From Flavonifractor sp. An82 (lineage in GTDB: Bacteria > Bacillota > Clostridia > Oscillospirales > Oscillospiraceae): a DNA stretch of 64,000 nt. The notes below the pieces were generated by a model, which was not told the origin of the DNA, searched no databases, and was given only the letters and a program-made list of their open reading frames with translations. This document shows positions 54,209 through 63,204 of the stretch, piece by piece. The DNA is taken from the NCBI RefSeq assembly GCF_002159265.1, contig NZ_NFHG01000001.1:248001-312000 (forward strand), in the 5' to 3' direction. Numbering within the stretch: position 1 is the stretch's first letter; the number at the start of each line of letters is the position of its first letter. Position numbers and translations under genes: made by a program.

Positions 54209-55000
54209 ATGAAACCAGATTATCGGAATTGGATGCCCAAGGGCATGATCATGGGCCTGGGGACCGCCGCCGGCGTACTGGCGGCGGGAAGCGCGGCTGC
54301 AGTCAGATCACGGCTGCCCTTGGACCGGACGTCAAGGCATCTTGCCGGAGCAGTCCTGGGCCTGGGCGCTGTGGGATGTCTGGCGGGGGCGGCGTGGAGC
54401 CTGTACGCCCGGGCGATGTTTTCCTACGAGGGCGGGCGGCAGTTGTCCCGGCAGATCATCGAGGGCGTCGCCTCATACATTGAACTTCCGGAGGGCGGCG
54501 TGGGCCTGGATGTGGGGTGCGGCAGCGGGGCGCTGACCATCGCCTGTGCCAAACGGAACCCCCAGGGCCGCATGGTGGGCATCGACCGCTGGGGCGTGGA
54601 ATACGCCTCCTACAGCCGGAAACTCTGTGAGCGGAATGCCCGGGCAGAGGGGGTGAGCAACATCACCTTCCAGCAAGGCGACGCCCGCCATCTGGATTTC
54701 CCGGATGAGACCTTCGACGCAGTGACCAGCAACTACGTCTACCACAACATCACCGGCGCGGACAAGCAGACGCTGCTGCGGGAGTCCCTGCGGGTACTGA
54801 AGAGGGGCGGCGTCTTTGCCATTCATGACCTGATGGAGCCCTCCCGGTACGGGGATATGGACGAGTTTCTCCGCAAGCTGCGGGAGGATGGCTTTCAAGA
54901 GGCGCAGCTGCTCCCCACGGCGTACGGAAGTTTTATGACGCCCTGGGAGGGAAAGACCCTGTTCCTCTCCGGTTCCGCCCTGCTGGTGGGCAGGAAGTGA
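54209..55000 (+). CDS. Class I SAM methyltransferase with N-terminal membrane anchor
   Basis: 263 residues from the ATG at 54209 (AAGGGGAG upstream). Two hydrophobic segments at residues about 10-30 and 45-67 would anchor it; the SAM-binding fold starts at VGLDVGCGSGALTIACA and includes VGIDRWG and LRVLKRGGVFAIHDL. An upstream frame (ATG 54152) repeats the first codons (MRSDYRKWILK against MKPDYRNWMPK), so the 5' end seems to have been duplicated. Substrate unknown; its partner lies downstream. Confidence 0.75.
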   Translation: MKPDYRNWMPKGMIMGLGTAAGVLAAGSAAAVRSRLPLDRTSRHLAGAVLGLGAVGCLAGAAWSLYARAMFSYEGGRQLSRQIIEGVASYIELPEGGVGLDVGCGSGALTIACAKRNPQGRMVGIDRWGVEYASYSRKLCERNARAEGVSNITFQQGDARHLDFPDETFDAVTSNYVYHNITGADKQTLLRESLRVLKRGGVFAIHDLMEPSRYGDMDEFLRKLREDGFQEAQLLPTAYGSFMTPWEGKTLFLSGSALLVGRK

Positions 55001-55008
55001 GGGGATAT

Positions 55009-55869
55009 ATGCGGTACCCCATTGAAAAGAACTCCATTCAGGAGACCCTGGTGATCCCTCTGTACGGCCGGGCGCTGTGTTCCAGAAAGTTCCCCCACCT
55101 GTTTGCCGACCAGACGGCGGCGGAGCTGCTGGAGCAAATCGACTATGATGTTTCCGCCCTGGAGCAAAGGTCCGGCGGCCTCATGCAGACCTTCGGCGCC
55201 CTGGAGGCCGCTATGCGGCAGAGCGACCTGGCCTTTGAGGTGCGGGAGTATCTCCGCGCCCATCCCCGGGCCGCCGTGGTGAACCTGGGCTGCGGACTGG
55301 ACAGCACCGGCCGCTCCTGTGACAACGGGCAGTGCCGCATCTACAATATCGACCTGCCGGACGTGATGGCGGTGCGGGAGGCGCTGCTCCCCGCCGGGGA
55401 GCGGGAGGAAAACCTGGCTGCCGATCTGAATGACCTCTCCTGGTTCGACGCCATCGACGCCCCGACGGAGGACGGGGCGGTGTTCTTTGCCGCCGGCGTG
55501 TTTTACTACTTTCGGACAGAGCAGGTGCGCGCCCTCTGCGCGGCCATGGCAGAGCGATTTCCGGGTGGGCGACTGGTATTTGACGCCGCTGGGCCGACGG
55601 CGGTGAAGCTGATGCTGAAGACCTGGGTGAAGCAGGCGGGTATCCGGGATGTGGGGGCGTATTTCTCCGTCCGGGATGCGGAGAAGGAATTGACGTCCTG
55701 GTCGAACCGCATCTCCATATCTAGTCGGGGTTATATGCTGGGCTATCAGGATTTGCGGGGTCCGGGAATCCGTAATATCCATCGTTTGTTGGCCGGGATC
55801 GCCGACGGGCCGATGAAGCTGCAAATCGTGCGGATGGAGTTTCAAGCCAGAAACGGGGTGAGTTCCTGA
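55009..55869 (+). CDS. Class I SAM methyltransferase, LCM (PPM1) family
   Basis: 286 residues from the ATG with GAGGGGAT upstream. An LCM-type fold: VVNLGCGLDSTGRSC (SAM loop), IYNIDLPDVMAVRE and VFFAAGVFYYF. LCM enzymes methylate carboxyl groups or small molecules. It starts eight bases after the preceding methyltransferase and overlaps the AraC gene by one base, so it is one operon. Confidence 0.8.
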   Translation: MRYPIEKNSIQETLVIPLYGRALCSRKFPHLFADQTAAELLEQIDYDVSALEQRSGGLMQTFGALEAAMRQSDLAFEVREYLRAHPRAAVVNLGCGLDSTGRSCDNGQCRIYNIDLPDVMAVREALLPAGEREENLAADLNDLSWFDAIDAPTEDGAVFFAAGVFYYFRTEQVRALCAAMAERFPGGRLVFDAAGPTAVKLMLKTWVKQAGIRDVGAYFSVRDAEKELTSWSNRISISSRGYMLGYQDLRGPGIRNIHRLLAGIADGPMKLQIVRMEFQARNGVSS

Positions 55870-56630
55870 TGAACGAACCCTTTATTTTCCGTGTCAGTGA
55901 CTGCTACTACATCCAGGCAAGCTATCCCTCTCCGGCGGAGCACCGGCATTTCGCCGCCCATTTGGTGTTTGCCATGGAGCGGCCCTTCACCGCCCTGGTG
56001 AATGGCGTATCCGTGGAGGCGGCGGGCATCGCTATCGGCTCTGATGTCCCCCACACGATTTTGAGCGAGGCCCCGACTCTGGTGGTGTTCATCGACGAGC
56101 TGACGCCTATGAGCCGCTGTGTGAAGCACACCCTTTTGCGGGGCGCTCCCTGGCGGACACTGGATACGTCTGTTTCCTCCGAGGTAGGGGAGCGGTGGCG
56201 GGATGTGCGCACGGAGGCGGATGCGGCCGCCGCCGCTGCCGAAACCGAGCGGCTGCTCGGATTGCAGGAGCAACGTACCTCTGCGGAGGATCCGCGGATA
56301 CTGGAGGCGGCCGCCTACATGAAAGCAACCCCCGCCCTGGAGCAGCTGACCATCCGGGAAGTGGCCCGGGCCGTCCACCTGTCTCCCAGCCGCCTGACCC
56401 ATCTGTTCCGGCGGGATACGGGAATCTCTCCCCATCTCTATCTGGCAAACCTGAAGCTGGAGCGAGCCTTTTACCTGCTGGAGACGGGACGCTCCCTCAC
56501 CCAGGTCTGCATGGACGCGGGCTTTGCCACCCCGTCCCATATGGCGGATACCAGCCGGAAGCTGTACGGCATGTCCATGACCGAGGTGAAGCAGATCTTC
56601 CTGACCGGCCTGGGTCAGAACAGCAGATGA
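55869..56630 (+). CDS. AraC-family regulator
   Basis: 253 residues. N-terminal cupin-type ligand domain (HRHFAAHLVFAMERPFTALV), C-terminal double helix-turn-helix (IREVARAVHLSPSRLTHLFR, SLTQVCMDAGFATPSHMADT). The start overlaps the upstream stop (TGATG). It probably regulates this operon or the hydrolase. Confidence 0.85.
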   Translation: MNEPFIFRVSDCYYIQASYPSPAEHRHFAAHLVFAMERPFTALVNGVSVEAAGIAIGSDVPHTILSEAPTLVVFIDELTPMSRCVKHTLLRGAPWRTLDTSVSSEVGERWRDVRTEADAAAAAAETERLLGLQEQRTSAEDPRILEAAAYMKATPALEQLTIREVARAVHLSPSRLTHLFRRDTGISPHLYLANLKLERAFYLLETGRSLTQVCMDAGFATPSHMADTSRKLYGMSMTEVKQIFLTGLGQNSR

Positions 56631-56696
56631 ACAGAAGTAAATCAGATAAGTTACTGCTACAATGTCCCTATCTTACAACAAGAAAGGGGCATTGTG

Positions 56697-57863
56697 ATGT
56701 CTGTACTGACTTTTCCCACAGGGACCTATCACTTCAACGACCATCCGCTCTTTGACTTCCAGCTCAACCGGGTGGTCATGTGGAACCACGGAGACCCGGC
56801 GGAGATCCAGGCCCGGGGCGGGGAGATTACGGACTTTCCCTCTTGGGAGCGGGTCTTAAAGGAGCTTTCCGCCCAGGCGGAAGCCCGGGAGGACTGGGCG
56901 GCCGCCGCCGGATATCTTCGGATGGCGGAGTTCTTCATGGCGCCGGACACCCCGGAGTGTCATGCTGCTTATGACCGGGCCAGGGAGATCTTCTATACAC
57001 ACTTTACCTACCTGTTTGCGGAGCAAGGCGGCCCCATCCACCGGGAGGAGGTGCCCTATGCGGACGGCGTTTTGCCCTGCTGGCGGATCGTGCCCGCAGA
57101 TACCTCCAAGGGCGCAATCCTGTTCCATGGCGGCAACGACTCCCTGCTGGAGGAGTTCACCGACGCCCTGCTGTACCTGGCCCAGGGCGGCTATACGGTG
57201 CTGGCTTTTGAGGGCCCCGGCCAGGGGGCGGCCCTGCGGAAATCCGGCCTGACCTTCACGCCGGAGTGGGAGAAGCCGGTGGGCGCAGTGCTGGACCACT
57301 ACGGAGCGGAAGATGTGACCATCATCGGCGTCTCCCTCGGCGGGGAGCTGTGCATGCGGGCGGCGGCCATGGAGCCGCGCATCCGGCGGGTGGTGTCCTG
57401 GAGCGTGCTGCCCAGCATCTATGGCGCGCTGATGGCAGATAAGCCGGCGGAGATCCGGGCGAAGCTGGAGCACTGGCTGGACGAGAACAACCGGGACGCC
57501 ATCCTGGACCTCTACGCCGGCCTGGCGGAGCGGGAGCCGCTGTTCCGCTGGTCCATCCAGCACTCCAACTACGCCTACGGCACCTCCGATGTGTACGAGT
57601 ATCTGCAAAAGGCTCGGGCCTTCACCATTGAGCCGGTAGCGGAGCGGATCACCCAGGATGTGCTGCTTCTCAGCGCCCGGGAGGACCTGCTGGTGGACTT
57701 CGCCCTCTATAAGCAGGAGATTGACCTGTTGAAAAACACCCGCTCCCTGGAGTTTGCGGTGCCCGGCCGGGCGTTAAACGGCCAGGCCCACTGCAACATG
57801 GGTAACACTAGGTTTATGCTGGACCTGATTCTGAACTGGATCGACCGGACGCTGGAACGATAA
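56697..57863 (+). CDS. Alpha/beta hydrolase
   Basis: 388 residues (AAAGGGG upstream). Nucleophile motif GVSLGG at about residue 209, oxyanion strand GAILFHGGNDS, and an Asp/His pair near the end (AREDLLVDF, QAHCNMG). The N-terminal 130 residues form a helical cap of the FrsA/DUF1100 type. The substrate is not evident. Confidence 0.78.
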   Translation: MSVLTFPTGTYHFNDHPLFDFQLNRVVMWNHGDPAEIQARGGEITDFPSWERVLKELSAQAEAREDWAAAAGYLRMAEFFMAPDTPECHAAYDRAREIFYTHFTYLFAEQGGPIHREEVPYADGVLPCWRIVPADTSKGAILFHGGNDSLLEEFTDALLYLAQGGYTVLAFEGPGQGAALRKSGLTFTPEWEKPVGAVLDHYGAEDVTIIGVSLGGELCMRAAAMEPRIRRVVSWSVLPSIYGALMADKPAEIRAKLEHWLDENNRDAILDLYAGLAEREPLFRWSIQHSNYAYGTSDVYEYLQKARAFTIEPVAERITQDVLLLSAREDLLVDFALYKQEIDLLKNTRSLEFAVPGRALNGQAHCNMGNTRFMLDLILNWIDRTLER

Positions 57864-57904
57864 CAGCGGCAGGCCCCTATAAAATCGAAACCGACTTGCA
57901 AGAG

Positions 57905-57936
57905 GAAGGGCACAGCTCATTCGAGCCGTGCCCTTC
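57905..57936 (+). terminator. Hairpin after the hydrolase
   Basis: GAAGGGCACAGCTC pairs with GAGCCGTGCCCTTC (one G-U); no long T-run follows. It is also the end of an antisense AraC remnant. Confidence 0.5.
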
Positions 57937-58081
57937 TGTGATGCTCCAGTGGCGGACAGCCGAACTGCTTGATAAGGACTGCCGCCAATTTGCTCAGGTT
58001 TTTATAGCCTACCTTCTCCGCGGTTTCCGCCATCCGTAAGTCCGTGTTCCACTCGGCGCACAGGATATTCCGGGTTTCCTA
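57917..58081 (-). pseudogene. AraC-type helix-turn-helix remnant
   Basis: Antisense reading: NTDLRMAETAEKVGYKNLSK, then LAAVLIKQFGCPPLEHH, the last helix-turn-helix of an AraC regulator. An in-frame TAG upstream and no further domain: a remnant of 55 codons. Confidence 0.6.
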
Positions 58082-58164
58082 GGCAGTGGCCACCTGGGAG
58101 CGGTTGAAGTGAAGTAAAGAGCAGGAGCTTCCCAACCATAAACGGGAAGCTCCTTCTGTTTCTG

Positions 58165-59088
58165 TCAGGCGTAGGCAAACTCGATTGCGGAAGGCAGTTT
58201 GGTGCAATAGAGCCGGTAGAAATCCACATGAGAAAGATGTTCCAGCCATGCAGCGGATGGACAGAGGGCGTAATCGGCCTCCTGTCCGCTGCGCCGCCCG
58301 GTGCAGGCGGGGTAGACGATCAGATCCCCGTTTGCCGCATAGAAATCGCAAAGCTCACGGGAGAGAATGCGCTCTGCCACCCGGCGGGCCGCCCACTCCG
58401 GCGCAGAAGCGCGGGCACAGAGATAAGAGGGGATCAGGACCGGCCCCTCCTGGGGGACGCGGAGAAAGGTCTCCCGGCCGTCCGCTCGGAGGGCATAGAG
58501 GGAGGGAACCAGGGCGGTGCTGGTCTGCCCCTGACGCACCGCCTGAAAGGCCCCGATTGGCATATCGGCCACCAGACTCTCCCCCAGGAGCTTGGCGGCG
58601 GCCACCTGGCCCCACCGCTCCCACACGGACTTTACCACCGTTTTTGCCGCGGAATTGTTGATGCCCCCGAAAGCTAGCCCGCGCCAATCCGGCAGAGAGG
58701 TCTTGGCACAGGCCTCCGGCTCCCGGGTATAGTACACCAGCGGGATGGAGACAAAGGGCAGAAGACAGGGGCCCCGCTGTACCGCATTCAGCATGGGGCT
58801 CTGCCGCAGCGGGACCCAGTCAGCCGCCGGATAGAGATTCGACTTGAATTTGGAGAAGATCCGCAGATCCTCAAACACCTCCAGATCGGCGGAAACGATG
58901 AGGTCCGGAAGTATGGCGTCCGGCCGGGCCAGGTACTCGGACATACGCTCCGGATATCCCAGACCGAAATAGCGCACCTCCAGCCGGATGCCGTCCCCCC
59001 GCAGCCGTTGGGCCAGGTCCTCCAGGAAAGCCTTCTCCTGGCGGTGCAGGACGCAGATGTGGTTCCAATAGAGCAAAATAGACGTCAT
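58165..59088 (-). CDS. Solute-binding-protein-like protein without signal peptide
   Basis: 307 residues. The fold matches periplasmic solute-binding proteins (ILPDLIVSADLEVFEDLRIF, PFVSIPLVYYTREPE, MPIGAFQAVRQGQTS), but the N-terminus (MTSILLYWNHICVLHRQEKA) has no signal peptide or lipobox, so it should stay in the cytosol. Its ATG overlaps the stop of the ABC ATPase gene by four bases. Cytosolic use of such a fold suggests a metal or cofactor carrier. Inference. Confidence 0.65.
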   Translation of the reverse strand: MTSILLYWNHICVLHRQEKAFLEDLAQRLRGDGIRLEVRYFGLGYPERMSEYLARPDAILPDLIVSADLEVFEDLRIFSKFKSNLYPAADWVPLRQSPMLNAVQRGPCLLPFVSIPLVYYTREPEACAKTSLPDWRGLAFGGINNSAAKTVVKSVWERWGQVAAAKLLGESLVADMPIGAFQAVRQGQTSTALVPSLYALRADGRETFLRVPQEGPVLIPSYLCARASAPEWAARRVAERILSRELCDFYAANGDLIVYPACTGRRSGQEADYALCPSAAWLEHLSHVDFYRLYCTKLPSAIEFAYA

Positions 59089-59828
59089 GCCAGGTAGGCT
59101 CCTTTCCGCAGCTGGGTTTGATAGCGTCGCTGTTCCCGATAAGCCCTGCCCAGCGCTTCATAGAGGGCAGCCTCTCCGGCGGTGCGCTCCACCACGGCGG
59201 TCACCGCGCCGCCGGCCAGAACGATGCGCCGCCGGGCCATCAGGGCTGTGTGGGGATCGTGGGTGACAACCAGCACCAGCTTGTCGCTCTTCTGAAGCAG
59301 GCCCAGCGCCCGCTCCTTGTCGATGCCCGCGTTTTCAATCTCGTCAATGAGGACGATAGGGCTGTCACAGATCAGGGCGATATCCGCAATCATCAGCGCA
59401 CGGGACTGGCCGCCGCTGAGCTGGTTCAGCCCCTGCCGGAGAGCCACCGGTTCTGGGGTGATTTCATTGGCAAGGGCCAGAACTTCTGCCGGGGCTGCCC
59501 TCCGGTCACGGCAGCGGGCGTGGAGTTGAAGAAAATCCTCCACACTGACATCCAGCACAAAGCGCATATTCTGGCCCAAATGGGCCACCAGATGGGCGGA
59601 TGTGCTCTGCCGCTCTGCCAGTGGGACCGGCACTCCGTCCAGCAGGACCCGGCGGCCTGTGATGGAGTCTCCGCAGGCCAGTTGCTCGATGTCCTTGATG
59701 AACCGGGACTTTCCGGAGCCGGTGTTGCCAACAATGGTGTATAGCCCCCCGCGTTCCAGGGATATGGAGTCAAAGGGCTCCGGTCGGCCGTCTTTCCCGC
59801 AGCCGGCCAGGATGGTCACACTCCGCAT
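59085..59828 (-). CDS. Soluble ABC-type ATPase
   Basis: 247 residues: Walker A VGNTGSGKSRF, signature LSGGQSRALM, Walker B SPIVLIDEIENAGID, switch VVTHDPH. The signature is good, but no membrane partner is in this operon. It overlaps the GTPase gene by 13 bases. It either powers a permease elsewhere or works as a soluble ATPase in metal insertion. Confidence 0.8.
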   Translation of the reverse strand: MRSVTILAGCGKDGRPEPFDSISLERGGLYTIVGNTGSGKSRFIKDIEQLACGDSITGRRVLLDGVPVPLAERQSTSAHLVAHLGQNMRFVLDVSVEDFLQLHARCRDRRAAPAEVLALANEITPEPVALRQGLNQLSGGQSRALMIADIALICDSPIVLIDEIENAGIDKERALGLLQKSDKLVLVVTHDPHTALMARRRIVLAGGAVTAVVERTAGEAALYEALGRAYREQRRYQTQLRKGAYLA

Positions 59829-60529
59829 ACCGGCGCCTCCTCAAAGGAAATTTTGCCCACCACGCCCTGCTGGAACGCGCTGCCCACCCGCCGCTCGCCT
59901 ACGCAGTAGGAGCATACGCCGCTGGGCATGGTGTGTCGGAGGGCGTCCCTCTCGAAACCGGTGCATACCGGCCGGGCCAGCAGCCACTGTGCCAGCAGAT
60001 CCGTGCCGTAACCGGCCAGCCCGTCCACTGGGAACAGTGCCGCGGACGGGTTGAGGATGCGGATCTGCCAGGAGATGATCTCCAGCTCCGCCTGGGACAC
60101 CATGTCGATCTTGGTGAGCACCACAAAGTCCGCCTGAGTGAGCATGGGACCCAGCTGCCCCGGCGCCCTGCAGCTGGCGGTGCAGTCCAGCACACAGCCA
60201 GCGGCCATGTGCTCCGTAGCCGGGGAGCAGCGGTGGCACAGTCCGGCCGTTTCAATGACCAGGGCGTCCCGCCCCAGGCGGTCCGCCCACCCCCACAGCT
60301 CCGACAGATTAGAGACAAGGAAATGGTCAGGGCAGATATCCCCGCTCAAACCGGTGACACAGGGAAGCCCCAGGCTTTGAAAGACATCCGCGTCCCCGGT
60401 TTTCAGACAGTCGATCTTGCACACGCAGGGCGCCATGCCGCCGTGGGCCAGCAGCGGGAGCAGGCTTTTCAGAACAGACGTCTTTCCCACGGCGGAAGCG
60501 CCGGAGAAAAGGAGCACTTGACGCGGCAT
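59816..60529 (-). CDS. G3E-family GTPase (CobW/HypB/UreG-like)
   Basis: 237 residues (GGAGG upstream). P-loop SGASAVGKTSV, switch motif VIETAGLCHRC, base recognition LTKID. Cysteine pairs (CHRC, CSYC) suit metal binding. G3E GTPases load Ni, Zn or Co into enzymes or guide radical and cofactor insertion. First gene of a three-gene operon divergent from the Crp gene. Confidence 0.8.
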   Translation of the reverse strand: MPRQVLLFSGASAVGKTSVLKSLLPLLAHGGMAPCVCKIDCLKTGDADVFQSLGLPCVTGLSGDICPDHFLVSNLSELWGWADRLGRDALVIETAGLCHRCSPATEHMAAGCVLDCTASCRAPGQLGPMLTQADFVVLTKIDMVSQAELEIISWQIRILNPSAALFPVDGLAGYGTDLLAQWLLARPVCTGFERDALRHTMPSGVCSYCVGERRVGSAFQQGVVGKISFEEAPVCGV

Positions 60530-60558
60530 CGTGAACCTCCAATCTTGGAATTCGATTG

Positions 60559-60574
60559 ATTAGCCATAGCTTAC
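60559..60574. promoter_or_regulatory. Degenerate palindrome upstream of the GTPase operon
   Basis: ATTAGCCATAGCTTAC, a one- or two-base variant of RTTAG-N6-CTAAC, 30 bases before the GTPase start. Confidence 0.5.
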
Positions 60575-60630
60575 CACAGGAGATGCAGGATTGTCAGTAT
60601 CAAATGAGACTGGCCGGCAAGCTTTTTTTC

Positions 60631-60686
60631 TTGACTTACGGCGGGGTTTCAGAGTAGAATATAGCAGTAGGTTAGCGATGGCTAAC
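60631..60686 (+). promoter_or_regulatory. Promoter and palindromic operator of the Crp gene
   Basis: TTGACT (60631-60636), 18-base spacer, TAGAAT (60655-60660); palindrome GTTAGCGATGGCTAAC (60671-60686) begins 10 bases after the -10 box, as at 53483. Confidence 0.75.
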
Positions 60687-60711
60687 CAAGGAGGGGCGTG
60701 ATCTGGAGCGA

Positions 60712-61353
60712 ATGATCATACAGGAAAAACTGGCATCGTCACCCTTTTTGGCGGGCGCATCCCTACCGCTGGAGCAGGTGACCTCAAAGAGGTTCCGTGC
60801 GGGCCAGATCATCAGCGACAAGCCGAGCGGCGTTTCAACCGTGGGGATGATCGTGTCCGGACGGGTGGAGGTCTATTCCGTGGCACTGGATGGAAAGGAT
60901 GTGCAGCTCAATGCCCTGACTGCGGGGGAGTGTTTTGGCGTCTGTAATCTGATGGCCAGCGCCGAGCTGGAAACGGTCTTGCGATGCGGGGAAGAGACAG
61001 AAGTCCTATATATTCCTAAGGCGGTCCTACTCTCCTGTATGGAGCAGGATGCAGGACTTGCCATGCGCTATGCGGCCCTGTGCAACTGGAAGGTCCAGTT
61101 TCTGCTCCGGCGCATCGAGCTGCTTACGATGCAGTCCTGCCGAGGCCGGCTCATTGCCCATCTCCTGGAGCAGCAGGATGAGAAGGGCGTGGTAAGGCTC
61201 GCCGGGTCCCGGGAGGATCTGGCCCGCCGTCTGGGGGTCAGCCGGGCCGCCCTTTTCCGGGAGCTGTCCGCGCTCCAGTCCATGGGAGCGGCCGCAGTGG
61301 ACGGAAATTCCATTCGGATCCAGGACCGCCCGTTGCTGGAAGAACTGCTCTAG
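60712..61353 (+). CDS. Crp/Fnr-family regulator
   Basis: 213 residues. Cyclic-nucleotide-like sensor domain (VSGRVEVYSVALDGKDVQLN), then HTH (SREDLARRLGVSRAALFREL). No N-terminal Cys cluster, so it is not an Fnr iron-sulfur type; the ligand is unknown. The ribosome site AAGGAGGGG is 16 to 24 bases upstream, so the start is somewhat uncertain. It heads the ABC importer genes and probably controls them. Confidence 0.8.
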   Translation: MIIQEKLASSPFLAGASLPLEQVTSKRFRAGQIISDKPSGVSTVGMIVSGRVEVYSVALDGKDVQLNALTAGECFGVCNLMASAELETVLRCGEETEVLYIPKAVLLSCMEQDAGLAMRYAALCNWKVQFLLRRIELLTMQSCRGRLIAHLLEQQDEKGVVRLAGSREDLARRLGVSRAALFRELSALQSMGAAAVDGNSIRIQDRPLLEELL

Positions 61354-61399
61354 CACCCCTCCGACACAAAATGATGAACATTTAGAAAGGAACAACGGT

Positions 61400-62446
61400 A
61401 TGAAAAAATTGCTCTCTCTGCTCTGTGTCCTGTCCCTGTCTGCCGCGCTGCTGGCAGGCTGCTCCACCGCCGGGGATGCCGGCGCCTCGGAAACGCCCGG
61501 TTCGAGCAGCACGCCATCCGACGTGACAGAGATGGCCGATCCGATCGACGTCAACGTGATGGCCCTGAAGGGCCCCACCGCAATGGGCATGGTGGAGTTC
61601 ATGAATGAAGCGGACAGTGGAACGATCACAGACAACAACTATCACTTTAATATCACCGCCGCCACCGATGAGGTGTCTGCCGCCCTGGCGCAGGGGACCA
61701 CGGATATCGCCGCCGTCCCCGCCAACCTGGCTTCTGTCCTTTACAACAACACCGAGGGCGGCGTGCAGGTGCTGGCCATCAATACGCTGGGCGTGCTTTA
61801 CATTGTGGAGAGCGGAGACACGGTACACTCCGTGGAGGACCTCCGGGGCAAGACCATTTACGCCAGCGGCAAGGGAAACACACCGGAGGCCGCCCTGAAT
61901 TATGTGCTGACCCAGAACGGTATCGACCCCTCCGCGGATGTGACCATTGAGTGGAAAAGCGAGCAGGCCGAGTGCCTTTCCGCCCTGATGGCGGAGGAGA
62001 ACGCCATCGCCATGCTGCCCCAGCCCTTCGTCACCACCGCCCAGGCCCAGAGCGAGAGCCTGCGGGTGGCGCTGGATCTGACGGAGGAGTGGGACGCCCT
62101 TCAGGCTGACAGCGAGACGCCCTCCACCCTGGTCACTGGCGTGGTGGTGGCCCGGACCACCTTTGTAGAGGAGCATCCGGAGGTGGTATCTGCCTTCCTG
62201 GACCACTATCAGGAGTCGGTGGACTATGTCAACTCCAATGTGGAGGAGGCCGCCCAGCTGGTGGGCCAGTATGAGATCGTCACCGCCGAAGTGGCACAGA
62301 AGGCCCTGCCGGAGTGCAACATTGTTTTCATTGAGGGAGCCGAGATGAAGGAGAAGCTGTCCGGCTATCTGTCGGTTTTGTTCGAGCAGAATCCTCAGTC
62401 CGTGGGCGGCGCCCTGCCTGACGACGCCTTTTACTTCAGCCGCTGA
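61400..62446 (+). CDS. NMT1/Tau-type ABC solute-binding lipoprotein
   Basis: 348 residues, AAAGGAAC upstream. Lipobox LLAGC at about residue 19; NMT1-type domain (VNVMALKGPTAMGMVEFMNE, ALAQGTTDIAAVPANLASVL, SVEDLRGKTIYASGKGNTPE). It delivers a small organic substrate (sulfonate, pyrimidine or cofactor-like) to the permease two genes on. Confidence 0.87.
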   Translation: MKKLLSLLCVLSLSAALLAGCSTAGDAGASETPGSSSTPSDVTEMADPIDVNVMALKGPTAMGMVEFMNEADSGTITDNNYHFNITAATDEVSAALAQGTTDIAAVPANLASVLYNNTEGGVQVLAINTLGVLYIVESGDTVHSVEDLRGKTIYASGKGNTPEAALNYVLTQNGIDPSADVTIEWKSEQAECLSALMAEENAIAMLPQPFVTTAQAQSESLRVALDLTEEWDALQADSETPSTLVTGVVVARTTFVEEHPEVVSAFLDHYQESVDYVNSNVEEAAQLVGQYEIVTAEVAQKALPECNIVFIEGAEMKEKLSGYLSVLFEQNPQSVGGALPDDAFYFSR

Positions 62447-62451
62447 CTTTC

Positions 62452-63201
62452 ATGAAAGGCCGCCGAACCATACGGGCCTGGGCTGTAATCTTTTGGTTGC
62501 TCCTGTGGCAGGCGGGTGCCATGGCCATTGATCAGCGCATCATCCTGGTCTCCCCGCTCACTGTGCTTGCGCGGCTGACGGAACTGGTTCCCACGCTGGA
62601 TTTTTGGGGCGCCATCGGGTATTCCCTGGTGCGCATCACAGCGGGTTTCCTGCTGGGAGTAGCAGCCGGGACCCTGCTGGCGGCTCTGTCCGCCCGGTTC
62701 CGCCGGGTGGAGGAGCTGCTGGCGCCAGCCCTCCTGGCCATCAAGTCCATTCCGGTGGCCTCCTTTATCATTCTGGCGCTGATCCTGTTTTCCTCCAGGA
62801 ATCTGGCGGTGCTGATCTCCTTCCTGATCGTCCTGCCGGTCCTCTATACCAATCTGTTGAGCGGCATCCGGGCCGCCAATCCGCAGCTGCTGGAGATGGC
62901 CCGGGTGTTCCGCGTCCCCGCACTCCGCGGCATCCGCTACGTGTATCTGCCCCAGGTGCTCCCATACTTCCGGTCGGCCTGCGGCTCCGCCCTGGGATTG
63001 TGCTGGAAGTCCGGCATCGCCGCCGAGGTCATTGGTATGCCAGACGGCTCCATCGGCGAACAGCTCCAGCAGGCCAAAATCTATCTGAACACGCCGGACC
63101 TGTTTGCCTGGACGCTGGTGATCGTGCTGGTGAGCCTGATATTTGAAAAGGTATTCCTGGCTCTGTTGAAGCGGGGAGAACGCGCCCTGGAGAGGATGTG
63201 A
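62452..63201 (+). CDS. ABC importer permease (SsuC/TauC-like)
   Basis: 249 residues with six helices and the binding-protein-dependent permease loop (EMARVFRVPALRGIRYVYLP). The start follows the lipoprotein stop by five bases. It has no separate ribosome site, so coupling is likely. Confidence 0.87.
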   Translation: MKGRRTIRAWAVIFWLLLWQAGAMAIDQRIILVSPLTVLARLTELVPTLDFWGAIGYSLVRITAGFLLGVAAGTLLAALSARFRRVEELLAPALLAIKSIPVASFIILALILFSSRNLAVLISFLIVLPVLYTNLLSGIRAANPQLLEMARVFRVPALRGIRYVYLPQVLPYFRSACGSALGLCWKSGIAAEVIGMPDGSIGEQLQQAKIYLNTPDLFAWTLVIVLVSLIFEKVFLALLKRGERALERM

Positions 63202-63204
63202 GCC

